Positions 13,160-24,900 of a stretch of 64,000 nt of DNA are shown piece by piece (within the stretch, counting starts at the first letter, position 1; each line of letters begins with the position of its first letter). Both the position numbers and the translations under genes were made by a program. The stretch lies in assembly GCF_023053635.1 (NCBI RefSeq), contig NC_086172.1, positions 25,449,501 through 25,513,500 of the forward strand, in the 5' to 3' direction. The stretch is from Elgaria multicarinata webbii (Eukaryota; Chordata; Lepidosauria; Squamata; Anguidae). The notes under the pieces are model-generated. The model saw only the letters and a program-made list of their open reading frames with translations. It was not told where the DNA came from and ran no database searches.

Positions 13160-13300
13160 GTACAATCCAGCTGTAGGGAAGCACTATTAAGTCCCACTGA
13201 TTCCAAAGGAAGAATCAAGTATTTGTCTATCAGTTCAATCCTGTTTTCAATGGGACTTATTCCCAGCTACGCATGCACAGGTTTGCAGCCTAAATCTCTC
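13160..13300. repeat. Decayed fold-back element
   Basis: Pairs of aagtcccactga / caatgggacttattccc and gcaatcc-like motifs mark the same family as 50866-51010 and 55655-55850. Confidence 0.4.
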
Positions 13301-13880
13301 ACACTTGCTTAAGTGTGTCTGTATCATGCTCAGTGCAATTGCACTTTAACACAATTAAGACATTAAGACAGCAACCTTACAAGAAATCTAAGATAGCTAC
13401 CTTGGACCCAGTTTTGTAAGTATCAAGCTTTTGTCTGGCTTTCAAGGAGTGATGCACAAGGCCAACACTTCAGAAAGTCTCGCTATACCATTTGGACGCC
13501 ACTGTTTGCCATCATCTAGCCTCCCCTCATGGTGCTGCCTGAAGCAGGTCGCATGACCCAGCTTCATGGCAGGAGCAGCCCATTTAGGGGGCGATCCTAG
13601 GTTGATAGTCAGCCGCCTCTGTGCTCCAGCCCCCTGCATTTTTGCCAGATGGGCGATTTTGCTCGTCAAACGGCGGCACTTCAGTGCGGGAGGGAAGGAA
13701 GCTAGGGCGGGCATAAGAAGCTCCACAAGGCAACTTCCCCACTCTCCTTCCCTCCCCACCCCCAGGACTGCCCCCTTTTCCGCCTCCATGTTCACATGTC
13801 CGAGTGTGGAGCAGTAGCGAGCGCAGTTCCCTCCGCACCAGCTACAGCAGGGAGGGGTGGGCAGTGCGCTTTACAGGTTC
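13301..13880. other. Intergenic, GC-richer, no gene established
   Basis: 13540-13850 is GC-rich with short overlapping frames on both strands. None resembles a family I know, and no splice-linked exon is evident. Confidence 0.45.
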
Positions 13881-14660
13881 TGAGGTCAGATCCCCTTTAA
13901 TATGCTGTTGCTCTGAGGGCATAAGATCTGCCCCTAGATAGGATCTATGGTCTATTGTTCAAACTGGCTGTGCCAGGCTTTCATGGCCCCCAGCCAAGGT
14001 CATTCTTGCCCCCACTGGCACCTGGAGATTATCAGGGCGTTGGGACACACTAAACAAGATTCAGCTGTGGGAAAAAGAGGTGGCTTGGCCCCTCTGGGAG
14101 GGGGGTGGGCTATAGCCCAGGAAGGGCATGGGTTGGTTTATTCAGGTCATGGGACCAGGGGTCCCCAAAAGACATAAAAAGCTTTATGAAGCTTCTCCAT
14201 CTTCCTTGGTGGTGCGTGCGTATGACAAGTGAGATCAGGACCATGGCAACTATGCTAGTTGCCTGGAGTTAGAAAGGTTTTTTATGTTTTAATGTGTGTG
14301 GGTATGCCGGATGTTGGCTGGGTGTGGGGTCCTATGAATGCTTCTTGGGGTAATGGCTAAGTATTAGAGCTTTTCCTCACCTTCTCTCCTCACTCCTTTT
14401 CGTCCACATCCCCCTTCCTTTATCCTTCCTTTTCTTATTCTTTTAAGTGGCTGTTTCACGACCAAGGCCTTATGTGTTAGTTTTAGAGATTGCAATAAAG
14501 TTGCTTTGGTCCCTAAATATGTGTCTGTGGTTTATTCCCATGAACATCTGGCTCGACCCGGTTGTGGACAGGACAGGAAGGTGGGTAACTTGGGAGTTCA
14601 GGACGTTTGGTCCAGGAGCCTACCCTACAGGGTTGTCAGGTGGATTCTGACTTCCCTTAC
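13880..14660 (+). mobile_element. LTR-like element, probably solo and old
   Basis: Contains caataaagttgctttggtcc near 14495, then ggttgtggacagg and gtttggtccaggagcctacc, shared with the fragment at 2860-3110. Termini and target duplications could not be fixed, and the family (retroviral or Ty3-type) is not established. Confidence 0.35.
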
Positions 14661-15469
14661 ACTCTCCATTACCCTTTTCCTCTGCAAGCATCTGATGGTA
14701 GTTTTTGTGATGGCTGTTGTGTGTTACTTACTCAACTGCTGACTCACAGCAATTTAGAAATTAGAAACAAAGCACAAACATAGGTAGGGTTGTGTCCTAC
14801 TTTACAGAGAACAGTCCTCTATTTAAAAGGCTGTCCAGTCAATCTAGTTTAAAGATAAAGAACCCTCTGAAATTGCCTATCAGCAGTCAGTACCCCAACA
14901 GCAGACTGAGCAGGCACCCGGGTCACCTGGGTCAGAGTCTGTTGCCGAGTATTGCCAAGTGATACGTATTGTATTTCTATTTAATTATTTCTAAACTCGC
15001 ACCCCTACATATAAATCAGAATATGCACATTTTATGCAAAACTATGCCATTTATTTTTGCTGATGCATACCCTCTTTTCTGGCAATGCCTAAGTAGCTAA
15101 GCCTCTCTATCTCTCACGCACACAGCCTCAAAATCTTTCACAGTGCAGAATGGATGCAGCTCTTCTTGCTGATCAAGCTATCTTCTCTGAGAGACGTGAC
15201 TATATAGAATATAGTCACTGCCCCTCCGTGTGCCGAGAAGAAGCAATTTTGTGTATTTTTCACACTGAAAGATTCGATAAACGGTGGCACTTCACAGCAG
15301 CTGTGCTCCACAGAGTACTTCACACAGTGGTTAATTCAGCACATGGACATGCTAGATGCAACTTATTAAAATGTATTGAAGTTGCTAACCTAGCAGGAAA
15401 GGTTGGGGGTCAGGCCAACCAAGACCACATGCCATTTTGAGGAACAAGGAGTTATCTATAGTCGATCAA
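14661..15469. other. Intergenic, nothing recognised
   Basis: A 96-codon frame at 15150-15440 resembles nothing I know and lacks neighbours to support it. Confidence 0.45.
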
Positions 15470-15545
15470 ATAACCTATCACCTTTTGTACCACCTCTTCT
15501 GCAGTCATGAGAGGCGGGTAACAAATAAATATGATGATGATGACT
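15470..15545 (+). mobile_element. L2-clade LINE tail (type B)
   Basis: Short 3' tail ending gaggcgggtaacaaataaat and a (GAT)n tract. It matches the tails of the copies at 38255 and 44340. Confidence 0.5.
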
Positions 15546-15844
15546 ACACTCTGTACCTGTTTACTTCCAGAGGTCCCTTTTTACTCTTGATACTGTTTTA
15601 AAATGATGGTTTTGGCTATAACTATATGCAACCCTTTTCGCTCTAGTGAGGGGTTTCACCTTTTGGGAAAGAACTTCCTTTTTCACCAGGATAAAAACTT
15701 TTAGAATTGGTTGGTCTGCAATTTCTGCTGCTGGGGTTCTGGTACCGTGCCTTTAATTTTGACTTTTATTTCCACAGGGATCTAAAAGTAAAATGGATTC
15801 AGACCCACTAGTTCAACCATTTTCTCCAAAGATCCTTTACGTCA

Positions 15845-16215
15845 TTTCCACAAGCGATCTTTCAGTTTAACTGCAAACTCCACCATAGACCTGTAGATCC
15901 CTCCAGGTGAGTCTGTTTAAAATCATTCCTGAAGTATTCAGGTCCCAACTGATACCATTTATAAACCATTTCCTTAAATTCAGTACAGGACCCATTACTA
16001 ACATCAGGGCATGCTGTTAAAACACTCCACCAATTCCCTCTCCCAATTAAACTAGGAAGATATTTCATGAAGTGCCTTCCTGAATTCCCATTCTTGACTG
16101 ACTTCTCAAAGGTTGACAAAAACTGCTGTGGATCAGGTCCTTGTAGGAAGGCTATGAAATCATTTGGGGACTGCTGGGCTGCTGCTGAAGTGGGCTACCT
16201 CATTGCTCCAACTCC
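15845..16215 (-). pseudogene. gag/SCAN-like fossil (Ty3/Gmr1-like or SCAN-derived)
   Basis: The minus-strand translation has the layout of a reptile gag/SCAN segment: FLSTFEKSV, later TEFKEMVYKWYQLGPEYFRN and DF. These resemble the W/L-spaced capsid region from which SCAN domains derive. It is a short, broken fossil just downstream of NOP58. The assignment rests on spacing and a few motifs only. Confidence 0.45.
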
Positions 16216-16313
16216 CAGCTTCGATGCTTTTTGAGCTGTAGCTTTAATGCCCCTCAACACATTTCACAAAATTAAATTGACATTATTAGAATGTCACATA
16301 ATCTGAAAGACAT

Positions 16314-16349
16314 GGTAACACACATACATACAAAAGTAGTATTTTTATT
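16314..16349 (-). terminator. NOP58 polyadenylation signal and GU-rich element
   Basis: On the minus strand, the first AATAAA after the stop codon is at 16349-16344. It is followed at 16333-16314 by a TG-rich stretch (tgtatgtatgtgtgtt), the usual downstream element. This gives a 3'UTR of roughly 340-360 nt. Inferred from motifs; transcript 3' ends would settle it. Confidence 0.6.
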
Positions 16350-16394
16350 CAGACCCAAAGTCCTGCAGGAAGGAACCCTGCCACTGAAAAGTTA

Positions 16395-16515
16395 TTTACC
16401 GATTTCAAAACATTTATATATTGCTTTTTGGGTTATACGTCAGCATCCAAAAGGAGTTTACAGTAATATTAACACAAAAAATCCAACTAAAAAAATTACT
16501 AACAGGCCAGTGGTT
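16395..16515 (-). repeat. LINE-like 3' tail inside the NOP58 3'UTR
   Basis: Read on the minus strand, this has the layout of an L2-type tail: a segment like gtaaactccttttggatgc, then atataaatg. It resembles the other LINE tails in the window but is old and short. Confidence 0.35.
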
Positions 16516-16686
16516 AAAACTAAGAGGCTAAGCTAAAGAAAGGAACATTTTTTTAAAGGTCCCAAGGAGAGCATATGGAATTCCTCATTCTTGCTGAAAC
16601 ATGGACCAAAATGTAGTTCTGAAGCAAATGTCCCAGGAAACACAAATGTGATGCAAGCCATCCAAGGAAACTCTGCTTTCCTCTTC

Positions 16687-16749
16687 TTAATCTTCATCTT
16701 CTGGTTCCACTTTAATTTTTTTCTTTTTCTTCTTCTTCTTTTCTGTACT
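16687..16749 (-). CDS. NOP58: NOP58 exon 15, terminal coding exon (residues 521-540)
   Basis: Codes [20 protein letters not shown] and TAA (human ends [16 protein letters not shown]). The acceptor is ttttcag. The 3'UTR follows toward lower coordinates. Confidence 0.94.
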   Translation of the reverse strand, partial: STEKKKKKKKKIKVEPEDED

Positions 16750-18924
16750 CTGAAAATAATAAGCATTACTACACTGAGCTCATAATGGTACCTCGAATAT
16801 ACAGAGCTAGTCATTAATAAAAAAGCAAATCAAAGGGTTCGTTCCTTTAGGGGAGATATGAGTAGGCACGCATGGTCCTATTCAACTTCTATTTGCTAAT
16901 CTCTTTCGACAGAGAAGCTCCGAGAACTGCAGGAATCCATGGTTACCATCGATATAACTCTAATGAAATGAGTCAACAGCACTCGGCAACAGAAAGCTTT
17001 CATCTCGAAGCATCCCAACGGAACAAAGTCATTCTTCCTCCATTTATGCCAAGGCTATCAGCCTTAAGAAAGATGAACTAGTCTAGCATTTTTGAGGGGG
17101 AGTTTAAATGAGATGTTCCCCCATCGAACACTCCAGCATGGACTGTACTCATTTCTGCAAACCATCAGGGCTCCCCTTTCCATAAGCTAGAGCATCGCTT
17201 CCTCTGAACTGTGCAGCAGAAGCACAGCTGGCACCCTACTTAGAGAGCACGCAAGCCACCATGCGCGGCTCCATGACTCACAAGAGGCCGAGGAGATCAC
17301 TTCTCCCCCAGCCACTGCTCTCAGTTCATCATGACCCTGAAGGACTCAAAGGAATGGAAGGCTGGCGGTTGTGAAAGAGACATGGCTAGAGTACGTATCA
17401 AGGCAACGGTTTTCTGTCGAGGATGGAAGCAATAGAATGCCATCAAATACGTATTTTAAAAGAGCACTTCTCTCTCTCTCTTTTTGCCATTCCAGATTCT
17501 GCAGAGCTTTTGTTTGCTTTTGTCAGGGGAGCTGCTAGTCAGCCCACTCCTGTGATTCAAAACATATGGTTTTCTAGGCCGTGTACATTTACCCAAACCT
17601 CCAACTGTGCTGGACGTTTCAACAGAAAATACCATTTAGGGAAGAGAATGCATACAAGGATTTGGGTAATCTGTACACCTGCAAAGTGGTATGTATATAA
17701 ACAGCAAAAGTAACACCCCCTGGAGGCTAATCCTAAAAGGAGGGCTCTCTGCGGGAAGGGATTAATTCTGTCGCAACTTACCTCCACCGCTGAGCTCGTT
17801 GATGGTTCTTCCTCTTCTTCCACCCAAACGTCCTCTTCTTGAGCTTTCTGTTTTTTCTCCTTCTTTTTCTTCTTCTTCTTTTTGACGCGTTCACTGTCTT
17901 CTTGCTCTTGCTGTTCTTCTTCCTCCTCCTCCTCCTCTTCTATGGAGAAAAACAGTATAAAGACAGGGACTGTCATCCATCAAAAGCCCCCCCCCTCAGG
18001 AAAGGTTTTTAAAACCACAGTGCCACACAAGCTACAAAAGAAAGAAAGAAATGTCCCTGCCACTTCTTCAAACGGAAGAATCATAGAATAGTAGAGTTGG
18101 AAGGTGCCTATAAGGCCATCGAGTCCAACCCCCGGCCGATGAGGAACATTTCGAGTACAATACAGAGTTCTCCCACAATCTTTTGGGCCGTAGTGCACCA
18201 TCCCATGGCATTCACTCACCCACCTTTGGTTTTTGAAGACAATACCCTTGTGCTTTGGATGAAAAAGACACCACCCTCAGCTCTTTTGGCACACCCAACC
18301 CAGAGGACTCTGGGCAAAGAACGGCACTTTTAATACCAAGAACAACAAACGACAAAGCTCTGCTAAAAAGGCAGTTAGGGCTAGCCAGCAATAGCTACAT
18401 CCAAATAAGAAGGTCTTCCAGCACTTTTGGCCAGGGCTTGGACTTTGGCAGCTCACCAAGGAAGAGAGAATTGGGAAGACTTCTATGTTTATTGTATAGA
18501 CTGTTGCTGTGGAGATGAAGGTTAGTGCAACAGGGGTGCTCATTCAGCCATTAGGAACTTTTAAGGTTCTTGGCACGTCCACTCTAGACACATGGATATC
18601 TACAGGGACCCCATGCAAAGCAAGACAAAATTCTTGTACCTTAAAGGGCATAATTACACCATGCCTTATCCCAGGGATCGCCCCGGGATCATCACTGTGC
18701 GTCCACATGATGCACAGAGGACCCCAGGGACAGGGAGGGATAATGCCTCCATTTTCCCGGGATAACCAGCTTTCGACACCAGCTGAAGACCTTTTTATTC
18801 TCTCAGTATTTTAACACTTAATTTTAACTTAAATTTAAATTTTACTGTTTTAACTCTGTATTTTAATCTTATATCAATTTTGCTGCGTGGTTTTATCCTG
18901 GTTGTGCTTTTTATACTATATTTT

Positions 18925-18968
<44 letters not shown>

Positions 18969-21900
18969 TTATATAGCACCATCAATGTACATGGTGCTGT
19001 ACAGAGTAAAACAGTAAATAGCAAGACCCTGCCGCATAGGCTTACATTCTAATAAAATCATAATAAAACAATAAGGAGGGGAAGAGAATGCAAACAGGCA
19101 CAGGGTAGGGCTTTTAACCTGTTGGTTGTTTTATTGTGGTTTTAATTTTTGTGAACCGCCCAGAGAGCTTCGGCTATTGGGCGGTATAAAAATGTAATAA
19201 ATAAATAAATAAATAAAATAAATAACCGACACCACTTGTATCCTGATTTTTCCCGCAGTCTCAGGATCGTTACAAGATTGGCTGTCCATCCCGGATTCGT
19301 CTCGGCTCCTCATGAGTAAATGTGAGGAGCCGGGAACCAGGCACGGAGCTCCTCAGGTGCTCCATGCCCATCAGGGCTGGGGAGGGGAGTGGGATCAGGG
19401 TTGGTTGGGTTTTCTAACCTTTGGTAATTTTCGCTGGAGCGTTTGTGCGCTCCAGTTCTTCATGTTTGTTTGTTTTTTAAAAAAATGGCCGCCGTGACGA
19501 ACCTGATGCCCGGGACGTTGCACGACCCATGTGGACTGTGGGGGAGGATATTGCGATCAGAATACCGTGAGGTCCTCCCTCCCAGAACACCGGGAGGTCT
19601 AGACAAGCTCAATCACAACTTTTAAAGCTCAGCTAAAAACTTTTCTTTTTCCTAAAGCTTTTAAAACTTGATGTTGCTCGGACTTTATACTGTTAGTTTT
19701 ACCCTACCCTGTGCCTGTTTGCATTCCCTTCCCCTCCTTATTGCTTTACTATGATTTTAGTAGAATGTAAGCCTATGCGGCAGGGTTTTGCTATTTACTG
19801 TTTTACTCTGTACAGCACCATGTACATTGATGGTGCTATATAAATAAACAACAACAACAATAATAATAATAATAATAATAATAGACCTGCCCTAAGAGTT
19901 CTTTAAAAGCAGGAATATGGCAGCTGCAACAAGAGTGAGGAAAGCACCAGCTGTTGAATTTTCTTCTCCACAGTGACGTGCCAGGAGCCCCGGCCTCACT
20001 TGCTTCTAGTAACACCTACTGATTCTGAGCTACACGTTTTATTTATTTTATTCAGTATAATTTGAAACTGACGGAGAACCCAAGTTCTCTGGGCAGTCGT
20101 ACAACATGTTAAAAACTTAAAACGTGGACAACAAAACAATGAAGAGAAACTGAGATAAAACCAGCAGCGAAGACTTACACATAAAACCAAAGTAAAACTA
20201 AAAGCAATAAAAGTACATCGATCCAAAAGCACCAAAAACGTTTCTTAAAACACATGAGAAAATTATGGTCTATTTGGTGTCAAAAAGACCATAATGTAGG
20301 TGAGGGCCTTCCACAGATTGGTGGAGGTTACTCTGCTTAGTAACCACGTGCTTTGCCTCATTTGGTGGAGGCACCTCTCAGACGAGGATCTTAATGTCAA
20401 GGCAGGTAAGTATGGGAGGAGCCGCTCCTTCAGTCACCTGGCCCCAACCCCTTGAGCTCTTTAAGGAGTTAAATCTAGCAAATACATTGTGCCAACAAAA
20501 CAGTGCAGAGACCCTGTACTGTTGCTACAGGCAACCATCACTTCCTCTGTTGCCTCAGGCCTCCCAAACTTCCAGGCTTACCATGACGGAAGCATCTGCA
20601 GCTTTTAAGTGTACGTTTGCAATAGTCACACCAATCTCATTCCATCGCGAATAAGCTGGGACTGTCTAATAGACCAGGGTCAGGCGCCAAATCCAGCCCT
20701 CCTGGGATCAGGATTTGGGCCTACGTGATTCCTCAGAAGGCCACGTGCCCTTTCCCCAACCCTGGACGGTGTGGTGTTTTCCCGGCTTTCAGCCAGGTTT
20801 TTGCCCTTTCCCCAAAGCTGAAATGCCTCTTCTATAGCTTAGCTACTGGCAGGAAGGGCTTCATGCTAGTATTGCTTTTTATTTTGGCTCTACACAATTG
20901 CCTCCAGGTACATTTCACGGCCTCTGAGACTTCAGAGCTGGCAGTGAGGGCCTTTGTGAAACCCGAATGTGTCCCAGAAGGGCTTGAGAGCTCATTTTCA
21001 GAGTTTGTCACAACAGTGTTATGCCAGAAAAGAATGAGGACGGTGGCTTCGGGGAAGCCATCTCTTTTGCCTACGTCTGGAGCCAGCGAGCACGACAATG
21101 TGGAAGGACATCTTTCCAAACGACTGTGGTGGGCAAACGAAACCAAGGGCATCTTTACTGCACACAGTGCAGGATGCAAAGAGGTCTCTTGCTGTTTTAT
21201 ATTCGGTGCCAAGCCAAGCCCTGCCCATCAGTATTTCAACCATCAAGAACAGTTAAACTGAATGTGCTGCTGTTGCCTTCAGCACCACAGGCCCAAAAAA
21301 CCAAACGCAAACAAGTTCCTCAATAGGGATTTCAGAGTTCCACTCTAAAAACAAACCTATAATAAGAAAAACCACACATTTTCAACTGAAGCAACGCATG
21401 AGTATTTACTTAATGTTAGGGCTGTGTGAATTCTGTGGAAGCAGCACAGGATGTGGCATCTCTCCGCCCCCCGTAACAAATCACAGCTTTTGATAAAGAA
21501 ATCATGTTTCTAGGCCTCACTGCTGTTCAAATGTACTTGGAAGAGAACACGCAATGCCTGGGGAAGACTCAGAACCAGAGGTTGCAGAAGGTATCCAGTG
21601 TTTGGGTGGTGGTGAGGGGCAGGGGTTCCAGTGTGCCTCATGCCTAACACCACTAGCATGTTCTACAAACTAGGAAAAAATACACACACACAAACCACCT
21701 CCCGCACGATCTCAAAAAGTTCTCCAATTCGCTGGAGCAGGTTTGGGCAGGGGGTGGGTTGCTGCTGCTGCTGCATGGGGAAGGGGAGATTCACAAAAAT
21801 ATTCCCCCTCCCCATTTTGCTGATAGAGGCCCCTGCCCAATCGAAGAGTCGACCGACAGCGCCGCACACAACTCAGGATGCAGAAGTGGGGAAATGGGTT

Positions 21901-24900
21901 TCTATTATCGAGGCTTTAGAGAGGAAAGGAGGACCGAACTGCTCATGGAAACTACCTGGGAGATTTTAGCTGACACAGGCAACTAAAGGAAAGCGTTAGT
22001 GGTGAGGGCTCAAGCTGGTCCGATGGAAGACAGTGGAATCGTTTTAGGGATTCAAATGGATCACAAGGGATCTGGAAGCTGATCATCCAACTTCAGCTCC
22101 CAGATGCACCACCAGTAACTTCAGAAGCCCCAGTAACTAACCTTTGATTTCTACTACTTTAGTCTTCTTTGTTTTTGCTGGAACTACCGGCTCTTCTTCT
22201 TCCATTGCTTTTCGCTTCCTTGGGACCAGGGGGAGCGTAGACTCCCCAGAAGGGTCGTACGTCTTCACTTCACTGGAATGACAAAAACGGATTCTTAAAA
22301 GTTGTCAACTTGTCAGGCAAAGAGAACCGTTTTGGATCGGGGTGGGGCACCTCTTCCAGCCTGAGGGCAAAATGCCACTTCATAGACGCTCTCGGGGGCC
22401 GCCGCATCCCACTGGAGGCCAAGGCTGAAGGCAAAGGGGAAAGGAGCGGGGCCAAAAATACAAAAAGGACCAGCACACGGTAGCCTCAAGCGAGGCTTAG
22501 GTTGCCTTCCTGGCTTCACAAAAGCCAGGAAGGCAACTAATGAATGGCGGTTGGAAGGAAGAGGCTGGGGCCAGGAGTGGCCATCTTGGGAACATTGGAA
22601 GACTGGATCTGGCCCCCAGGCCTAAGGTTCCCCACCCCTGTTTTAGATACAGTGGTGGTGAAGAGAAGATCACCCTGATTTCCCACCCCACACATCCTTG
22701 AAGAAGGAACTCTCCTTCAATATTTCTAGGATACTGACAGCTTGGCACAGAAGCAATGCAGCCTCTCCCAAGAGTGCACTTACATACATGAGACAAGTGG
22801 GAGCACCCTTCTCCAACCTGGGGCCTTCCAGATGTGTTGGGACAACGTCCTTCGCTGGGGACTCTGGGAATTGCAGTCCAACACATCTAGAAGGCCCCAG
22901 GGTTGGAGAAGGTTGGGGAGGAGGATGGAGAGAAGAGCCTGATGCCCCAATTCAGGAGTAAATGTGCCCTAGAAGGGCTTGAGAGCTCATTTTCACTTAA
23001 AAGAAGTATTTCATCGAAGAAATGGGGGGGGGGGGAAGAGAACTCCAGATTCAGTCTTTTAAATTTTTTTACTAACTTTCCCAAGCCTCACTGATTCATA
23101 TTAAGAGCACAAGAGCAGCCCACAGTTGGATTGGACCAAACGTTCAATCTAGCCCATTGTTTCTTTTGCAACAGTGGTCAGCCAGATGCTTTTGGGAAGC
23201 CCATAACCTGGACAGGAGGCCAACTGGACCTCCCTGCATCTGGTCCTGCCCGCCTCTGAACATTGGGCGAGTGCAAAAGTATTCCAAAAAAGCAGTGGGT
23301 TCTCTGTGTGAGTAGCTGCTGTGCTGAAATTACCCGAAGATTAGGAGAAATGACTGTCTCCGCTGCAATTCCATGGATCGCAGGCGCTAGAAAGGGGGCT
23401 GTTCACGCTAGTATTTCCTCACGCGGGATCGGGGTGTGGCGGCAACTCGAAACATAGGGGAAACTGTCCCAGGTGAACTGCCCCCTAAATGTTATTAGGG
23501 AACAGGTATAGATCCATGGGCTGTGTTTGGAATCCAAAGTTAAATATATAACAAGAAAGACACACAGGACCAATCACAGCTGGGCACGTTTGGAATTTTG
23601 GGTGCTAGGGGGCTGTTGTGGACACTCTCACAAAATGGCTGCCATGGGGACTTGCCCAATTCATAAAATGGCTGTCATGGTGGGCATGACCAGACCCAAA
23701 CACTCATTTCTCAAAATGGCAAGACCGAAAGAAAAGTAACTCCCCCAAAATACCTATGTAAGAAGGCCGAGGTGAGGTCTGAGCTCCTTATATTTATTTA
23801 TTTATTTATTTAAGGATTTTTATGCCGCCATTCAGCCAAAAAAGGCTCTCATGGCGGCTTACAAAGGTATTTCTTGACAGTCCCTGCCCACAGGCTTACA
23901 ATCTAAAAGACATGACACAAAAGGAAAGGGGATTGGGAGGGAGGAGGAGGAGGGGGAAAAGGAAAGCAAATTCAGGCACTAAAATCTTAGTTGGAAAGTT
24001 CAGCAGTTACAGGTGACAGCAGGAGGGAGGGGGCTCTCAGCTGGAGCTGGACCCAGGCACGGTGGAGAGGTGCCTGGCCGCTGCTTCCTCCCTCACTGGT
24101 GGCCTCTCCAGACAGTTGGTAGCAGGAGGGAGGGGGCTCTGAGCTGGAGCTGGACCCAGGCACGGTGGAGAGGTGCCTGGCCGCTGCTTCCTCCCTCACT
24201 GGTGGCCTCTCCAGACAGTTGGTAGCAGGAGGGAGGGGGCTCTCAGCTGGAGCTGGACCCAGGCACGGTGGAGAGGTGCCTGGCCGCTGCTTCCTCCCTC
24301 ACTGGTGGCCTCTCCAGACAGTTGGTAGCAGGAGGGAGGGGGCTCTCAGCTGGAGCTGGACCCAGGCACGGTGGAGAGGTGCCTGGCCGCTGCTTCCTCC
24401 CTCACTGGTGGCCTCTCCATAGCACAAAGCCACTCTTTGGAACCCAAATGAAGATGGCACGGGAGGGTGGCATTTTACTTTGCAGCAAGCCAGCCTCCCA
24501 GTGGAAAAAAATGCAATTAAAAAACCTTAAAAAGTAAAATAAAAATCAGGAGGGGCAAGAAGCTTGGTGACTACCAAGAGAGGTGTCTGCAGGCATATTG
24601 GTGCCCATGGGCGTCACGCTGGAAACCCAGACCACTGAGTGAAACATCATTGAAATCCCCAGTCTGCAGTATAAATCATAAGAATGCCACAGCACTATTT
24701 GTTCTAGGATGTTGTCAACAACCCTTGACTCTGAAAACATCTTCCCCGTATCCAGCCGTCAAGGTCTGGAAATACATTAAAAGCAAGCACGTTCGGAGGC
24801 ACTCAGTATATTTCTATTGGTCCAAATGACAGATATTTGTCTGAGTCCAGCAAACCTAAAACTTAAGTCTTTGAGCAGGATGGATTTAAAGCAGCAAAAA

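Noticed and set aside
1-16300. First exon of BMPR2, the gene expected beyond NOP58
   Set aside because: No sequence coding its signal peptide was found; the gene probably begins outside the window.
17557-17976. 139-codon minus-strand frame as a separate gene
   Set aside because: It is NOP58 exon 14 read through into both flanking introns.
20725-21261. 178-codon plus-strand frame in NOP58 intron 13
   Set aside because: Crosses two repeat-like segments, matches nothing known and has no splice support.
24013-24537. Overlapping frames with repeated [13 protein letters not shown]-like peptides
   Set aside because: Produced by the 103-bp tandem repeat, which rotates the frame every unit.
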